A stretch of 61,396 nucleotides of DNA, taken from the NCBI GenBank assembly GCA_020852815.1, contig JADZAN010000017.1, forward strand, positions 1 to 61,396, read 5' to 3'. The stretch is from Gemmatimonadaceae bacterium. Its GTDB lineage: Bacteria > Gemmatimonadota > Gemmatimonadetes > Gemmatimonadales > Gemmatimonadaceae. Below are positions 52,157 through 60,200 of the stretch, one piece after another. The notes below the pieces were generated by a model. The model did no database searches, had not been told where the DNA came from, and worked only from the letters and a program-made list of their open reading frames with translations. A program made the translations under genes and the position numbers. The first letter of the stretch is position 1. Each line of letters opens with the position of its first letter.

Positions 52157-54268
52157 TCAGCTCCCGGTGGCCGGTGCATGGCCGTGCCCGCCCGCCTTCG
52201 GCAGCGCGCGCGGCGCCAGCCGCTTCCGCGCCGCGCGCAGCGCCTCCGGCGACCCGGCAATCGCCAGCACGTCGCCAGACTCCAACCGTTCGCTGCCGGT
52301 CGGCATCACCGACACCAGCGTCCCGCCGTCCGGGCGCAGGATGGTGAGCACCTCGGCGCCGGTGTCGCCGCGCAGGTCGAGCTGCGCCAGCGTCTTCCCC
52401 ACCCCCGGGTCGCCAGGGAGGAGGCGAATCGACTCCGGGTCGCCAAGGCCGGGGAGCATGTCGGCCACGCGGTCCATCGCCGTCGCCAGCTCCTCCTCGC
52501 TCCCGCGCGTGCGGTCGTGCTGCGTGAGCGCCATCGCGATCACCTCGGCGCCGGCGCGCGCGTGACCGTACAGCGTGCGCGCGCTGCGCCACACGCCAAA
52601 CAGCAGCGCCACCGCAATCAGCACCAGCGTGGCGCCCGTGACCGCACCGGGGAGGAGTGGGAGGAGGATGGCAACGATGGGGAGCGAACAGGTCGCGAGG
52701 AGCGCCAGGTGCAACGTCACCACGAAGGCGTTACGCGGGACAAAGGCGCGGTCGAGCTTCCCCCGCGCCGGTGTGGGGAGCGCGCGACGGGCCAGCGCGT
52801 AGGCCACCGCGCGCGTCACCCGCAACAGCCCCGCCGCAAACGGCGCCGCTCCAACGAATGACAGCGCAATCACCGCCAGGCGCCCCGCCGGCGGCTGCCA
52901 GCCGAACCACCCCTCCACCATCACCGCCAACCGCCCCATCTCCGCGTACGCCGCGAGAATGAGCCCGGCAATGAGCGCCACGTCGACCACGATGAGCCAG
53001 ATGGAACGCTTGAGCGACGGCGCCTCGCTCGCGCGTCCCGTGGACAGCCCGGCGAACCACGAGCCGTACAGCGCCACAAATGTCTGCAGCGCCGGCGGGA
53101 GCCCGCGTTCCATGCGCGCCGCGAATGGCCCCGAATGCCGCACCAGCCACGGCGTCGCGAGCGTCGTGAGTGCGCTCACCGTCACCGCCACCGGGTAGAG
53201 GAATGGGCGCGTCGCCGCGTTGGCCGCACCAACGCCGGCAATGATGAACGAGAACTCGCCGATCTGCGCCAGGCTCATTCCCGACTGCACCGCGTTGCGC
53301 AGCGAGTGCCCGGTGAGGAAGGCACCGATCGAGACGCCGAACACCTTTCCCGCCACCACTACCGCCGAGAAGACGAGGATCGGGATCCACAGCTCGCGCA
53401 CGACAACCGGGTCGATCGCCATCCCCACCGAGACGAAGAAGATGGCGACGAACAGGTCGCGCACCGGGGAGATGAGGTGTGCAATCTCCTCCCCCAGCCC
53501 CGACTCGGCCACCAGCGACCCGGCGATGAAGGCGCCCAGCGCCACCGAGTAGCCAAAGCCCAGCGCGAGGAGTGCCGCGGCGAACGAGATGCCGATCGAC
53601 ACCACGACCGTCGTCTCCGGGCTGCCTAACGCATTCACCGCCCGCATGAACGGCGGCACCGCGATGCGTCCCACGGCGATGAGGACGACGAGGAAGGTCA
53701 CCAGGCGCACGCCGGTCATCGCCAGCTCGAGCCCGGACAGCCCGCTCCCCGAGGCCAGCGTCGAGAGGAGCGTGATGAGCAGGATCGCGATCACGTCCTC
53801 GACGATCAGGATGCCGAAGACCGTCTCCTTCACCGTCCCCGTCACCCCCTGCTCGGCGAAGGTGCGGGCCACGATCGTGGTCGACGAGATGGCGACCATT
53901 GCACCTGCCACCAGCGCCTCCATCGACGCCCACCCGAACAGCGTTGCCGCCGTGAAGCCGAGCGCGAACATCACGCTCGTCTCGGCCAGCGCGGCGAGCC
54001 CCGAGGTGGCGGCCACGCGGATCACGCGCCCCAGGCGGAACTCGAGTCCCAGGGCGTACATCAGGAGGATGACGCCGAGCTCGGAAAACTCGGTCACCAT
54101 CTCCTGGTCGACCGAGAGCGGGATGGGGACATGCGGCCCCACCACCAGCCCGGCCAACACGTAGCCAAAGACCCCCGGCAGCCGCAATCGGCGCGAGACG
54201 ACCGTCGTAACGGCCGCCGCGCACAACACTACGGCGAGGTCGCGGAGATAGGCGTGGCTTTCCTGCAC
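52157..54268 (-). CDS. CPA2-type cation/proton antiporter with RCK C-domain
   Basis: 703 residues. The first ~400 are 12-13 membrane helices of a KefB/CPA2 antiporter (VFGYVLAGLVVGPHVPIP, ELGVILLMYALGLEFRLG, LIVEDVIAILLITLLSTLAS, SLAQIGEFSFIIAGVGA). The last ~75 (SIRLLPGDPGVGKTLAQLDLRGD, LESGDVLAIAGSPEALRAARKRL) form an RCK_C/TrkA-C ligand-binding domain. A further helix block lies between them. No KTN/RCK_N Rossmann domain is obvious, so regulation may be by the C-domain alone. It exchanges K+ or Na+ for H+. Confidence 0.88.
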   Translation of the reverse strand: MQESHAYLRDLAVVLCAAAVTTVVSRRLRLPGVFGYVLAGLVVGPHVPIPLSVDQEMVTEFSELGVILLMYALGLEFRLGRVIRVAATSGLAALAETSVMFALGFTAATLFGWASMEALVAGAMVAISSTTIVARTFAEQGVTGTVKETVFGILIVEDVIAILLITLLSTLASGSGLSGLELAMTGVRLVTFLVVLIAVGRIAVPPFMRAVNALGSPETTVVVSIGISFAAALLALGFGYSVALGAFIAGSLVAESGLGEEIAHLISPVRDLFVAIFFVSVGMAIDPVVVRELWIPILVFSAVVVAGKVFGVSIGAFLTGHSLRNAVQSGMSLAQIGEFSFIIAGVGAANAATRPFLYPVAVTVSALTTLATPWLVRHSGPFAARMERGLPPALQTFVALYGSWFAGLSTGRASEAPSLKRSIWLIVVDVALIAGLILAAYAEMGRLAVMVEGWFGWQPPAGRLAVIALSFVGAAPFAAGLLRVTRAVAYALARRALPTPARGKLDRAFVPRNAFVVTLHLALLATCSLPIVAILLPLLPGAVTGATLVLIAVALLFGVWRSARTLYGHARAGAEVIAMALTQHDRTRGSEEELATAMDRVADMLPGLGDPESIRLLPGDPGVGKTLAQLDLRGDTGAEVLTILRPDGGTLVSVMPTGSERLESGDVLAIAGSPEALRAARKRLAPRALPKAGGHGHAPATGS

Positions 54269-54569
54269 GTGTCTGGGGGGAACGCGTGTAGGGGGGATGA
54301 GCTGGAGTCCGAATATGATCCGCCGCGCAGCCGATCGGCACCTTGGGCGACCGCTTTATCGCGGGTTGGTGCTGCCTCGCGCGGACGCTGCGCCGCCTCG
54401 CGCGCCGCTCGCCGCTACCGGGAGTGCGTCACGCCGAATGCGAACGGGGCGTGGTGCGACGCAAACGGGTGTCCGGGGCCAGAGGCGCCCGAACACCCGG
54501 GAAGCCGCGCGCGACGTGTGGGTCGCGCGCGTGGCGCTGCGTCAGGCGCCCTGTGTCAGAGGTCCTGCG
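54269..54569. other. 301-bp intergenic region with hairpin and short repeats
   Basis: It lies upstream of the antiporter gene and downstream of GlsB, both on the minus strand. It contains a 9-bp-arm hairpin (54507-54530) and 14-bp tandem repeats (from 54538). No open frame looks like a gene. A promoter for the antiporter is expected at the left side but not resolved. Confidence 0.5.
54507..54530 (-). terminator. Hairpin after GlsB
   Basis: GCGCGCGAC and GTCGCGCGC are perfect 9-bp arms around a 6-base loop, about 40 bp past the GlsB stop. No T-tract follows. Confidence 0.5.
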
Positions 54570-54579
54570 TCAGATCCCC
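54538..54579. repeat. Three 14-bp imperfect tandem repeats over the GlsB stop codon
   Basis: Copies at 54538, 54552 and 54566 share TGYGTCAG followed by six variable bases. The third overlaps the GlsB stop (54570-54572). Confidence 0.5.
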
Positions 54580-54818
54580 TGCTTGGACTTCCCGAACAGC
54601 CAGATGAGGAGCATGGCGCCCAGCGCCGAGGCGATGAGTCCAGCGCCCTGGCCTGGAGGGTACCATCCCACCACGCGTCCCAGGAAGCCGGCGATGAAGC
54701 CGCCACCCAGCCCCAGGAGCATCGTCTTGAAGATCCCCATGTCCTGGCGCCCCGGATAGAAGAGGCGGGCGACGATACCGACAAGGAGGCCGAAGCAGGC
54801 GGCGAAGATGAGTCCCAT
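54570..54818 (-). CDS. GlsB/YeaQ/YmgE-type small membrane protein
   Basis: 82 residues with three membrane helices: LIFAACFGLLVGIVARLFY, MLLGLGGGFIAGFLGRVVGW and GLIASALGAMLLIWLFGKS. The Gly-rich LLGxxGGFxAGFLG pattern is the family signature. These proteins are stress-induced, general membrane proteins of unknown mechanism. The ATG at 54818 is preceded by GGGAG, which decides it over a 30-residue longer option. Confidence 0.88.
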   Translation of the reverse strand: MGLIFAACFGLLVGIVARLFYPGRQDMGIFKTMLLGLGGGFIAGFLGRVVGWYPPGQGAGLIASALGAMLLIWLFGKSKQGI

Positions 54819-54934
54819 GACGATCTCCCGAGCGTGATTGAGGGTCGTGCGACCGGGCCGTCGCGCCGTCGCACCATCTCTACGGACGCTACACCCGGCT
54901 TGATTCAAGGCAAGGTGAACTGGGGGGAAATGAG

Positions 54935-55156
54935 GTGGAATCCCTGCCCACCCCTCCGATCACCGCCTCGACCGAACGCCTCGGGGGGGCGGCGGTCCTT
55001 GCCGAGACTCGTGTCCCAGTTCAGACGCTGATCGATTATCTCGAGGCCGGGCATCCTCTCGATCAGTTCCTCGAGGAGTTCCCGGCTGTGACTCGGGCCC
55101 ACGCCATCGCGATGCTGGAACTGGCCAAGCGCGCGCTTGTCACGCCGGCGGCGTAG
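54935..55156 (+). CDS. DUF433-family protein (orphan antitoxin-like)
   Basis: 73 residues. The DUF433 core is AVLAETRVPVQTLIDYLEAG followed by LDQFLEEFPAVTRAHAIAMLELA, a small helical fold with HTH character. DUF433 genes usually sit directly before a PIN-like (DUF5615) toxin; here the next gene in this direction is absent and the opposite strand carries gamma-glutamyltransferase. It begins with GTG after a GGGGGGAAATGAG ribosome binding site. Likely the antitoxin remnant of a lost module. Confidence 0.75.
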   Translation: MESLPTPPITASTERLGGAAVLAETRVPVQTLIDYLEAGHPLDQFLEEFPAVTRAHAIAMLELAKRALVTPAA

Positions 55157-55219
55157 CGAGGCGTGCCGCGAGCGCCGCGGAATGCGCTGCCGGCTCTCAC
55201 CCCACTCGCCGCGCGCCGT

Positions 55220-56899
55220 TCACCACGCCAACCCATACGCCTCGCGCCGATAGTCCGACCCCACCAGGCGCGCCTTGGACCGCGGATCGACGAGGATCAT
55301 CTGCGCCCCGCCGAACTCCGCGCTCGGCGGCTGCACGGCGACTTTCTGGCCGCGACGCGACAGCTCGGCGCGCACCTCGTCGCTGAGTCCCGGCTCCACC
55401 CCTAAACGTCCGGCGCCGAACACGCGCCAGCGCGGCGCCTCGACTGCTTGCTGCGGCGTCATCCCGAAGCGGAGGACGTTGTTGAGCACCTGGATGAGCG
55501 TTTGCGGCTGACCGTCGCCGCCCGGCGAGCCGAACGTTGCGAAGAGCGATCCGTCCTCGTTGAGCGCCATCGCCGGACAGAGTGTGTGGAACGGGCGCTT
55601 CCCCGCGGCGATGATGTTCGGGTGATTGGGGTCGAGCGAGTAGAGCGAGCCGCGATTGTGCAGGACGATCCCGGTGCCGGGGACCATGCGCCCGCTCCCG
55701 AACGAGGCAAAGAGCGACTGGATCATCGAGACCGCGTTGCCGTCCTTGTCGATCACCGTGAGGTAGACCGTGTCGCCCGTGCCGTGGCGCGAGTCGTCGC
55801 CTGACGCGGCGAGGATCGTGTCGCGCCTGATGCGCGAGGCCAGCGTGCGCGCGTGCTCCTTGGAGAGGAGCATGTCCACAGGGACCTTGGCAAAGGCCGG
55901 GTCGGCGATGTAGCGGTCGCGATCGGCATACGCCAGTTTGGCTCCTTCCACCAGCGTGTGCACGTAATCGGCGGAGCCGCGCCCCATCGCCGTGAGATCC
56001 TCATGCTCGGCGATGTTGAGCATCTCGAGGAAGGTTGCTCCCTGCGTGTTGGGTGGGAAGGCGAGCACCTGCTTGCCGAGGTACGTCGTGCGAATCGGCT
56101 CCTGCCACGTCGACGTGTGCTTCGCGAGATCGGCCGCCGTGACCAGTCCGCCTTCGCGGCTGATGAAGGCGGCAATCTTCTGCGCCGGCGCCCCCGTGTA
56201 GTACGCCCCCGCGCCGCCAGCCGCAATCACGCGCAACGTCGCCGCCAGCTCCTTCTGCACCAGGAGCGTCCCCGGCGCCGGCGCCGCGCCGTTCACCAGG
56301 AAGGTACGCGCCAGGGCGGAGTCGGCCGCGACCTTCTTCAACTCGGCGCCGATGTCGAGCGACAGGCGCGTCGAGACCGGGAACCCTTCGTCCGCGTAGC
56401 GAATCGCCGGCTGCAACGCCTGGCGCAGCGTCGTCGTCCCAAAGCGGCGCAGCGCATCTTCCCATCCCCGCACCGCGCCCGGGACCGAGACCGAGAGGAT
56501 CCCTGAACCCGGGACGCGATCCAGCTTCTGCGCCGCAAAGAAGGCCGGCGTCGCCTTGCTCCCCGCGCGCCCCGAGCCGTTGAGGGCGTACACCTTCCCG
56601 GTTTTGCCGTCGCGGATGAGCATGAAGTTGTCGCCTCCCACGCCGTTCATGTGCGGGCGCACCACCGCGAGCACGCCCGCCATTGCGATCGCCGCGTCGA
56701 CTGCGTTCCCGCCGCGCTTGAGGACGTCGGCGCCGACGGCGCTTGCCAGCGCGTGGTCCGACGAGACCGCGGCGTGCGGTCCCATGATGTCGGGGCGCAT
56801 CGACGGGACCTGCGCGGCGAGCGGCACTGCGGTGGCAAACGTGAGCGCCACGGAGCGATACACGACGGCGCGACGGGACGACAGGATGCGAGAGGTCAT
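55220..56899 (-). CDS. ggt: Secreted gamma-glutamyltransferase
   Basis: 559 residues with a signal peptide (VYRSVALTFATAVPLAAQV). The family landmarks are NAVDAAIAMAGVLAVVRPHMNGVGGD near the N-terminus and the self-cleaving/catalytic Thr377 in GTGDTVYLTVIDKDGNAVS, which becomes the nucleophile after processing into two subunits. The substrate is gamma-glutamyl compounds such as glutathione; acceptor is water or an amino acid. Location is the periplasm. The start at 56899 avoids a long basic extension. Confidence 0.92.
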   Translation of the reverse strand: MTSRILSSRRAVVYRSVALTFATAVPLAAQVPSMRPDIMGPHAAVSSDHALASAVGADVLKRGGNAVDAAIAMAGVLAVVRPHMNGVGGDNFMLIRDGKTGKVYALNGSGRAGSKATPAFFAAQKLDRVPGSGILSVSVPGAVRGWEDALRRFGTTTLRQALQPAIRYADEGFPVSTRLSLDIGAELKKVAADSALARTFLVNGAAPAPGTLLVQKELAATLRVIAAGGAGAYYTGAPAQKIAAFISREGGLVTAADLAKHTSTWQEPIRTTYLGKQVLAFPPNTQGATFLEMLNIAEHEDLTAMGRGSADYVHTLVEGAKLAYADRDRYIADPAFAKVPVDMLLSKEHARTLASRIRRDTILAASGDDSRHGTGDTVYLTVIDKDGNAVSMIQSLFASFGSGRMVPGTGIVLHNRGSLYSLDPNHPNIIAAGKRPFHTLCPAMALNEDGSLFATFGSPGGDGQPQTLIQVLNNVLRFGMTPQQAVEAPRWRVFGAGRLGVEPGLSDEVRAELSRRGQKVAVQPPSAEFGGAQMILVDPRSKARLVGSDYRREAYGLAW

Positions 56900-57072
56900 G
56901 CGACGGAGACGATGGGGGGCGGGGGCGATACGGTGCGACGAGGAGATTCTATCGCCTGAAACGCCGCGACGCCCGAGCGCGCTGCACTGGCGACGCGCGC
57001 CGCGCCCGCCGCTCCCGCCGCTCCCACGGAGCGCTTGCCTGATTCGCCCCGGCGCCGGCACCTTGCGGGCAG

Positions 57073-57342
57073 CCCACGGTCCTGCGGGTCGGCCCCTACC
57101 GCTTCTTCTTCTATTCCCAAGAAGGCCGAGAGCATCGCGACACCCTACTCGGAGCGTGGCATGACTTCTTCGGCGCGACTCCCGAGGAGCGGGCCGCCTG
57201 GCGCCTGATCGGCCACGGTGAGGGCATTCATTGGCCGGCCCTCGACGAAGACATCAGTGTGGACGCGCTCGTCGCCGGACGCCGCTCGCTCGAGAGCCAG
57301 GCGTCGCTCAAACGCTGGTTGTCCGCGCACGGTGCCGCTTAA
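57073..57342 (+). pseudogene. Fossil joining DUF4160 and DUF2442 toxin-antitoxin-like proteins
   Basis: An open frame of 89 codons with no start: PTVLRVGPYRFFFYSQEGRE is the invariant beginning of DUF4160, but the codon before PTV is CAG where ATG is expected. After RE the text jumps to HRDTLLGAWHDFFG, like the DUF4160 C-terminus, so the middle is deleted. It then continues as ATPEERAAWRLIGHGEGIHWP and LDEDISVDALVAGRR, a DUF2442 C-terminus. DUF4160 and DUF2442 genes normally lie side by side, so one or two deletions fused them in frame. No function is expected. Confidence 0.78.
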
Positions 57343-57514
57343 CCCGGCGCTGTAGCAGACCGTCGAGCGAAGGTGGGTGACGAAAGCGTAGCCGACCGTA
57401 ACTAGCGGCCGGTCCCGCCGTGTCGTACATCGGGACGTCGCATCGCCTCCCCCCCCCGCGATGTGACCGGTTGATGCCGCTGGGAGGTTGGGTCTTCGGG
57501 GGTTGCCCAAGACA

Positions 57515-58273
57515 ATGCGACACCAGATCGAGCGAATGCGTCCTACACCTGAACGCGCCACGGTCGCGCAATACGAGGCGGTACTTCGCACCTTCATCGA
57601 GCGCGGCATCGCGCCATCGATCATCGAAATGCTTCGCGCGCAATACGCGATGCCGGGGCGGGTGACAACGATGCGTCGTCTCGCGCAGGCGGCAGGGTTC
57701 GGCAACAGCTGGTCGGCTGCGAACCGCGTATTCGGTGGGTTTGCCGGCCGCGTGCGTCGCGAGATGGACTTGCAATACCACGGGCTCGCGCTCTGGACGA
57801 TCGGATACTGGCCTGTGCCGGAAGATGAACAGCTCGAGGAGTTCTCGTTTCGCATGCGACCAAACTTCGCAAAGGCGCTTGAACGCGTAGGACTTGTGGT
57901 TAACGCGCGGCCAGGTCCGGCACCGAGAAAGCAGCCACCGCGGTCTCTGGAAGGCGAACGGTCGCGGAGCATGCGAACGCACCTTCGCCGTGAAGCCGGA
58001 TTGCGTGAGGCCAAGATCGCGGAATCCTCACGACGCTCGCCAGATGGTCGCCTCCGCTGCGAAGTACCGGGATGTGCCTTTGACTTCGAGGATCGCTACG
58101 GCGTTCAAGGGAAAGGATACATACAGGTGCACCATCTCGAGCCCCTGAGCGCGCGAGCAGAAGCGTCCGAAACCTCCCTCGACGAACTCGTGCTCATATG
58201 TGCGAATTGCCATGCGATGGTTCACAGAGACGGTGCGAATCGATCGCTGCAGACGTTGCTACATCGCGGGTGA
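57515..58273 (+). CDS. HNH endonuclease (McrA-like)
   Basis: 252 residues. The last ~75 carry the HNH nuclease: two Cys in LRCEVPGCAFDFEDRYG, the His pair in IQVHHLEPLSARAE and CANCHAMVH, the ββα-metal set with a Zn-binding Cys4 cage. The N-terminal ~170 are helical with a winged-like RVTTMRRLAQAAGFG segment and YHGLALWTIGYWP, of unknown role. Such proteins cut modified or foreign DNA, so this looks like a solitary defence or restriction nuclease. The ATG at 57515 is chosen over a TTG at 57488. Confidence 0.85.
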   Translation: MRHQIERMRPTPERATVAQYEAVLRTFIERGIAPSIIEMLRAQYAMPGRVTTMRRLAQAAGFGNSWSAANRVFGGFAGRVRREMDLQYHGLALWTIGYWPVPEDEQLEEFSFRMRPNFAKALERVGLVVNARPGPAPRKQPPRSLEGERSRSMRTHLRREAGLREAKIAESSRRSPDGRLRCEVPGCAFDFEDRYGVQGKGYIQVHHLEPLSARAEASETSLDELVLICANCHAMVHRDGANRSLQTLLHRG

Positions 58274-58306
58274 GGCAGTCGCTGCGAATGTGCGTCGCGC
58301 CCGTGC

Positions 58307-58612
58307 TCAAGCGCACTCCGTCGCCAGCCCGGGCTGCTCCGTCAGGATCTCGCGATGCGATGCGGAGCCAAGTCCGCTCCCCGGCCCGGCATTCCCCAGC
58401 GGCATGATCTCAGTGGCGCCGTGGGCGGGGAGCTTGGCCAGTCGCTGCGCGTCGCGCCCAGCGGCGATGAATTGCGACGCGCCGAGATGCCGGGCGATCT
58501 GCACTGCCATGGGCCCCGAGTTTCCGGTGGCGCCGAGGTTGAGCACCTTCTGCCCGCGCTCTAATTGCACGCGGCAGCGCAGCGCGAGCCAGGACGCCAC
58601 GGCGGAATTCAT
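58307..58612 (-). pseudogene. Medium-chain dehydrogenase/quinone oxidoreductase fragment
   Basis: About 100 residues: AVASWLALRCRVQLERGQKV then LNLGATGNSGPMAVQIARHLGA and FIAAGRDAQRLAKLPAHGATE, the NAD(P)-binding core of an MDR-family zinc-independent dehydrogenase (canonical LILGATGNAGQMAVQIA). The catalytic N-terminal domain and the C-terminal third are missing on both sides, so it is a remnant. Confidence 0.75.
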
Positions 58613-58713
58613 CGCGCCGGCGGACGATCGGTTGCCTCGCGCTGCGCGCGCTTGATTGCCGTCGGCCGCAGGGGAACCGACGCGTGAACACGACCGGCGC
58701 GGGGTAGCGGAGA

Positions 58714-58751
58714 CCGTATCGATAGCAGTATCGTATTACGGTGCAAGGAGG
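58714..58751. promoter_or_regulatory. Repeat-containing operator and ribosome binding site of VapBC
   Basis: GTATCG is directly repeated at 58716 and 58728, and ACCGTA (58714) pairs with TACGGT (58737). AAGGAGG at 58745-58751 is 5 bp before the ATG. The layout fits autoregulation by the AbrB-type antitoxin. Confidence 0.55.
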
Positions 58752-58756
58752 CTCCC

Positions 58757-58963
58757 ATGTCGGTGGTCACGGTTTCGCCCAAGTTCCAAGTTGTTATACC
58801 ACGCGAGATTCGCGAGGCGCTCAAGCTCGAGCCCGGGCAGAAAGTTCAGGCGTTCGAGTATGATGGGCGCGTCGAGTTCATTCCCGTGCGCCCGGCCAAG
58901 TCGTATCGCGGGTTCCTGCGCGGCCTCGACACCAGCGTGCCCCGGGAGCGCGATCGAAAGTGA
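58757..58963 (+). CDS. AbrB/MazE-type antitoxin (VapB)
   Basis: 68 residues of the swapped-hairpin AbrB fold: VVTVSPKFQVVIPREIREALKLEPGQKVQ then AFEYDGRVEFIPV. The C-terminal tail contacts the toxin. It has a perfect AAGGAGG ribosome binding site and its TGA overlaps the toxin GTG by 4 bp. It looks intact. Confidence 0.87.
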   Translation: MSVVTVSPKFQVVIPREIREALKLEPGQKVQAFEYDGRVEFIPVRPAKSYRGFLRGLDTSVPRERDRK

Positions 58964-59340
58964 ACGTCGTCGACTCGTCGGGCTGGATGGAGTACTTCGC
59001 TGACGGTCCGGGCGCCGGTTTCTTCGCCGGTGCGATCGAGGACACGAAGGCACTGATCGTGCCGACCATCAGCCTCTATGAAGTCTTCAAGCGCGTGCTG
59101 CAGCAGCGCGACGAAAGCGCGGCGTTGAGCGCGGTGGCCCTCATGCAGCAAGGCGCGGTCGTGGAACTCACGGCGCCGCTTGCGTTGTCAGCCGCCGCGC
59201 TGGGCGTGCAGTACAAGCTCCCGCTGGCGGTTAGCATCATGTACGCGACAGCGCGGACGCACGGCGCGGTGCTTTGGACGCAGGACGCGGACTTCAAGGG
59301 ACTCCCGCAGACCAGGTATCGCGCAAACGTGCGGCGCTGA
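58960..59340 (+). CDS. VapC-type PIN toxin with active-site Asp-to-Val change
   Basis: 126 residues, GTG start. The first Asp (VVDSSGW, residue 5), the Glu in SLYEVFK and the last Asp in WTQDADF are present, but the third acidic position is Val91: LPLAVSIMYATAR where PIN toxins have LxxADxIxYATA. GTT at 59230-59232 differs from a GAT Asp codon by one base. The toxin fold is otherwise complete, so it may be a catalytically dead but antitoxin-binding protein. Confidence 0.82.
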   Translation: MNVVDSSGWMEYFADGPGAGFFAGAIEDTKALIVPTISLYEVFKRVLQQRDESAALSAVALMQQGAVVELTAPLALSAAALGVQYKLPLAVSIMYATARTHGAVLWTQDADFKGLPQTRYRANVRR

Positions 59341-59575
59341 GAGCGAGCGAACGATGTTTGGCGTCTGACGGTCACGGGAGGGAAGCGACGGCTGCGCCGC
59401 TGCATCTCTCGGGGACCCGCAGGACAACCTGACAGTTGTGCCGAATGCTGGCGAGGGATCCTGCGCGGGCTCGACGCATGTACTTGGTACAGCCTAACTG
59501 GCAAGGACAGCATGCCAGAGATGTGGTGATGGGGAACGAGTCTGCTCAGCAGGCTGCCCCCTGCCCGTCCCAGCG

Positions 59576-59833
59576 CTACGTCGAAGACCTCGCCGAGCTT
59601 CCATCCATGACGAGCCCAGCTACATGGCATAGTGCTCCTGGGCCGAGCAGGACATATCCATCAGTCTCGCCCGATCTCAGAGAAGAAGGCGCTCGAATCC
59701 CCGTGAGTCGCTCGGCACTCATGAGCAACTCGTCGCCGTCAGTTGGGCGAGTCTTCTTGAGACTATGCGCTCCCAAGAGTGCCGCGATACCGACAACTGC
59801 CATGCCGGCGATCATGCGATTTGGGGCACTCAC
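59576..59833 (-). CDS. Hypothetical small membrane protein
   Basis: 85 residues beginning GTG in a 4-bp overlap (GTGA) with the upstream gene. One N-terminal helix (RMIAGMAVVGIAALLGAHSL) is followed by a charged segment (RPTDGDELLMSAERLTG). No recognised family. The overlap with the next feature is the main support. Could be decayed. Confidence 0.45.
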   Translation of the reverse strand: MSAPNRMIAGMAVVGIAALLGAHSLKKTRPTDGDELLMSAERLTGIRAPSSLRSGETDGYVLLGPGALCHVAGLVMDGSSARSST

Positions 59834-60066
59834 TTCTTCATCCTCACAGCGATTCGCTTGAGGCCCGACTGAAGGACGAAGACGCCTCCGAGGATAAGCG
59901 CAGCACCCCCTCCGAGTGCAAAGTTCACCTGGTCTCGATCGTGCTGGATACGATCCCAGTTGGCAACGACGACGACGATGAGGGCGGTTCCCCAACCGGC
60001 GACTCCCAAGCCGAGGAGCGACGCCAACAGCGGGCCTACAAGCGACTTCTCCGAGGTCTGGCTCAT
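59830..60066 (-). CDS. Hypothetical two-helix membrane protein
   Basis: 78 residues with helices LVGPLLASLLGLGVAGWGTALIVVVVAN and VNFALGGGAALILGGVFVLQ. ATG preceded by GATCGAG. It pairs with the next small protein by a GTGA overlap, so the two may be co-translated. No family recognised; local GC is lower than the core of the window. Confidence 0.5.
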   Translation of the reverse strand: MSQTSEKSLVGPLLASLLGLGVAGWGTALIVVVVANWDRIQHDRDQVNFALGGGAALILGGVFVLQSGLKRIAVRMKK

Positions 60067-60200
60067 CTCGATCCATTTTAGAGGTGGACACCAGACGTTG
60101 AGTTCGGCGCGTCAGAAAGGCGTCAGGAGTTCAACGCCGACTCGCGTCCGTGACAACTGATGATACCTAAGCGCATGGTGAGCAATGAGTTGCGACATAA

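Noticed and set aside
55163-55405. Possible toxin partner for the DUF433 gene
   Set aside because: The frame is Arg/Pro-rich and mostly antisense to gamma-glutamyltransferase; it has no PIN-like acidic motifs.
57145-58014. 289-codon minus-strand frame across the HNH gene start
   Set aside because: Arg/Ser-rich, no motif, opposite the HNH gene and the DUF4160/DUF2442 fossil.
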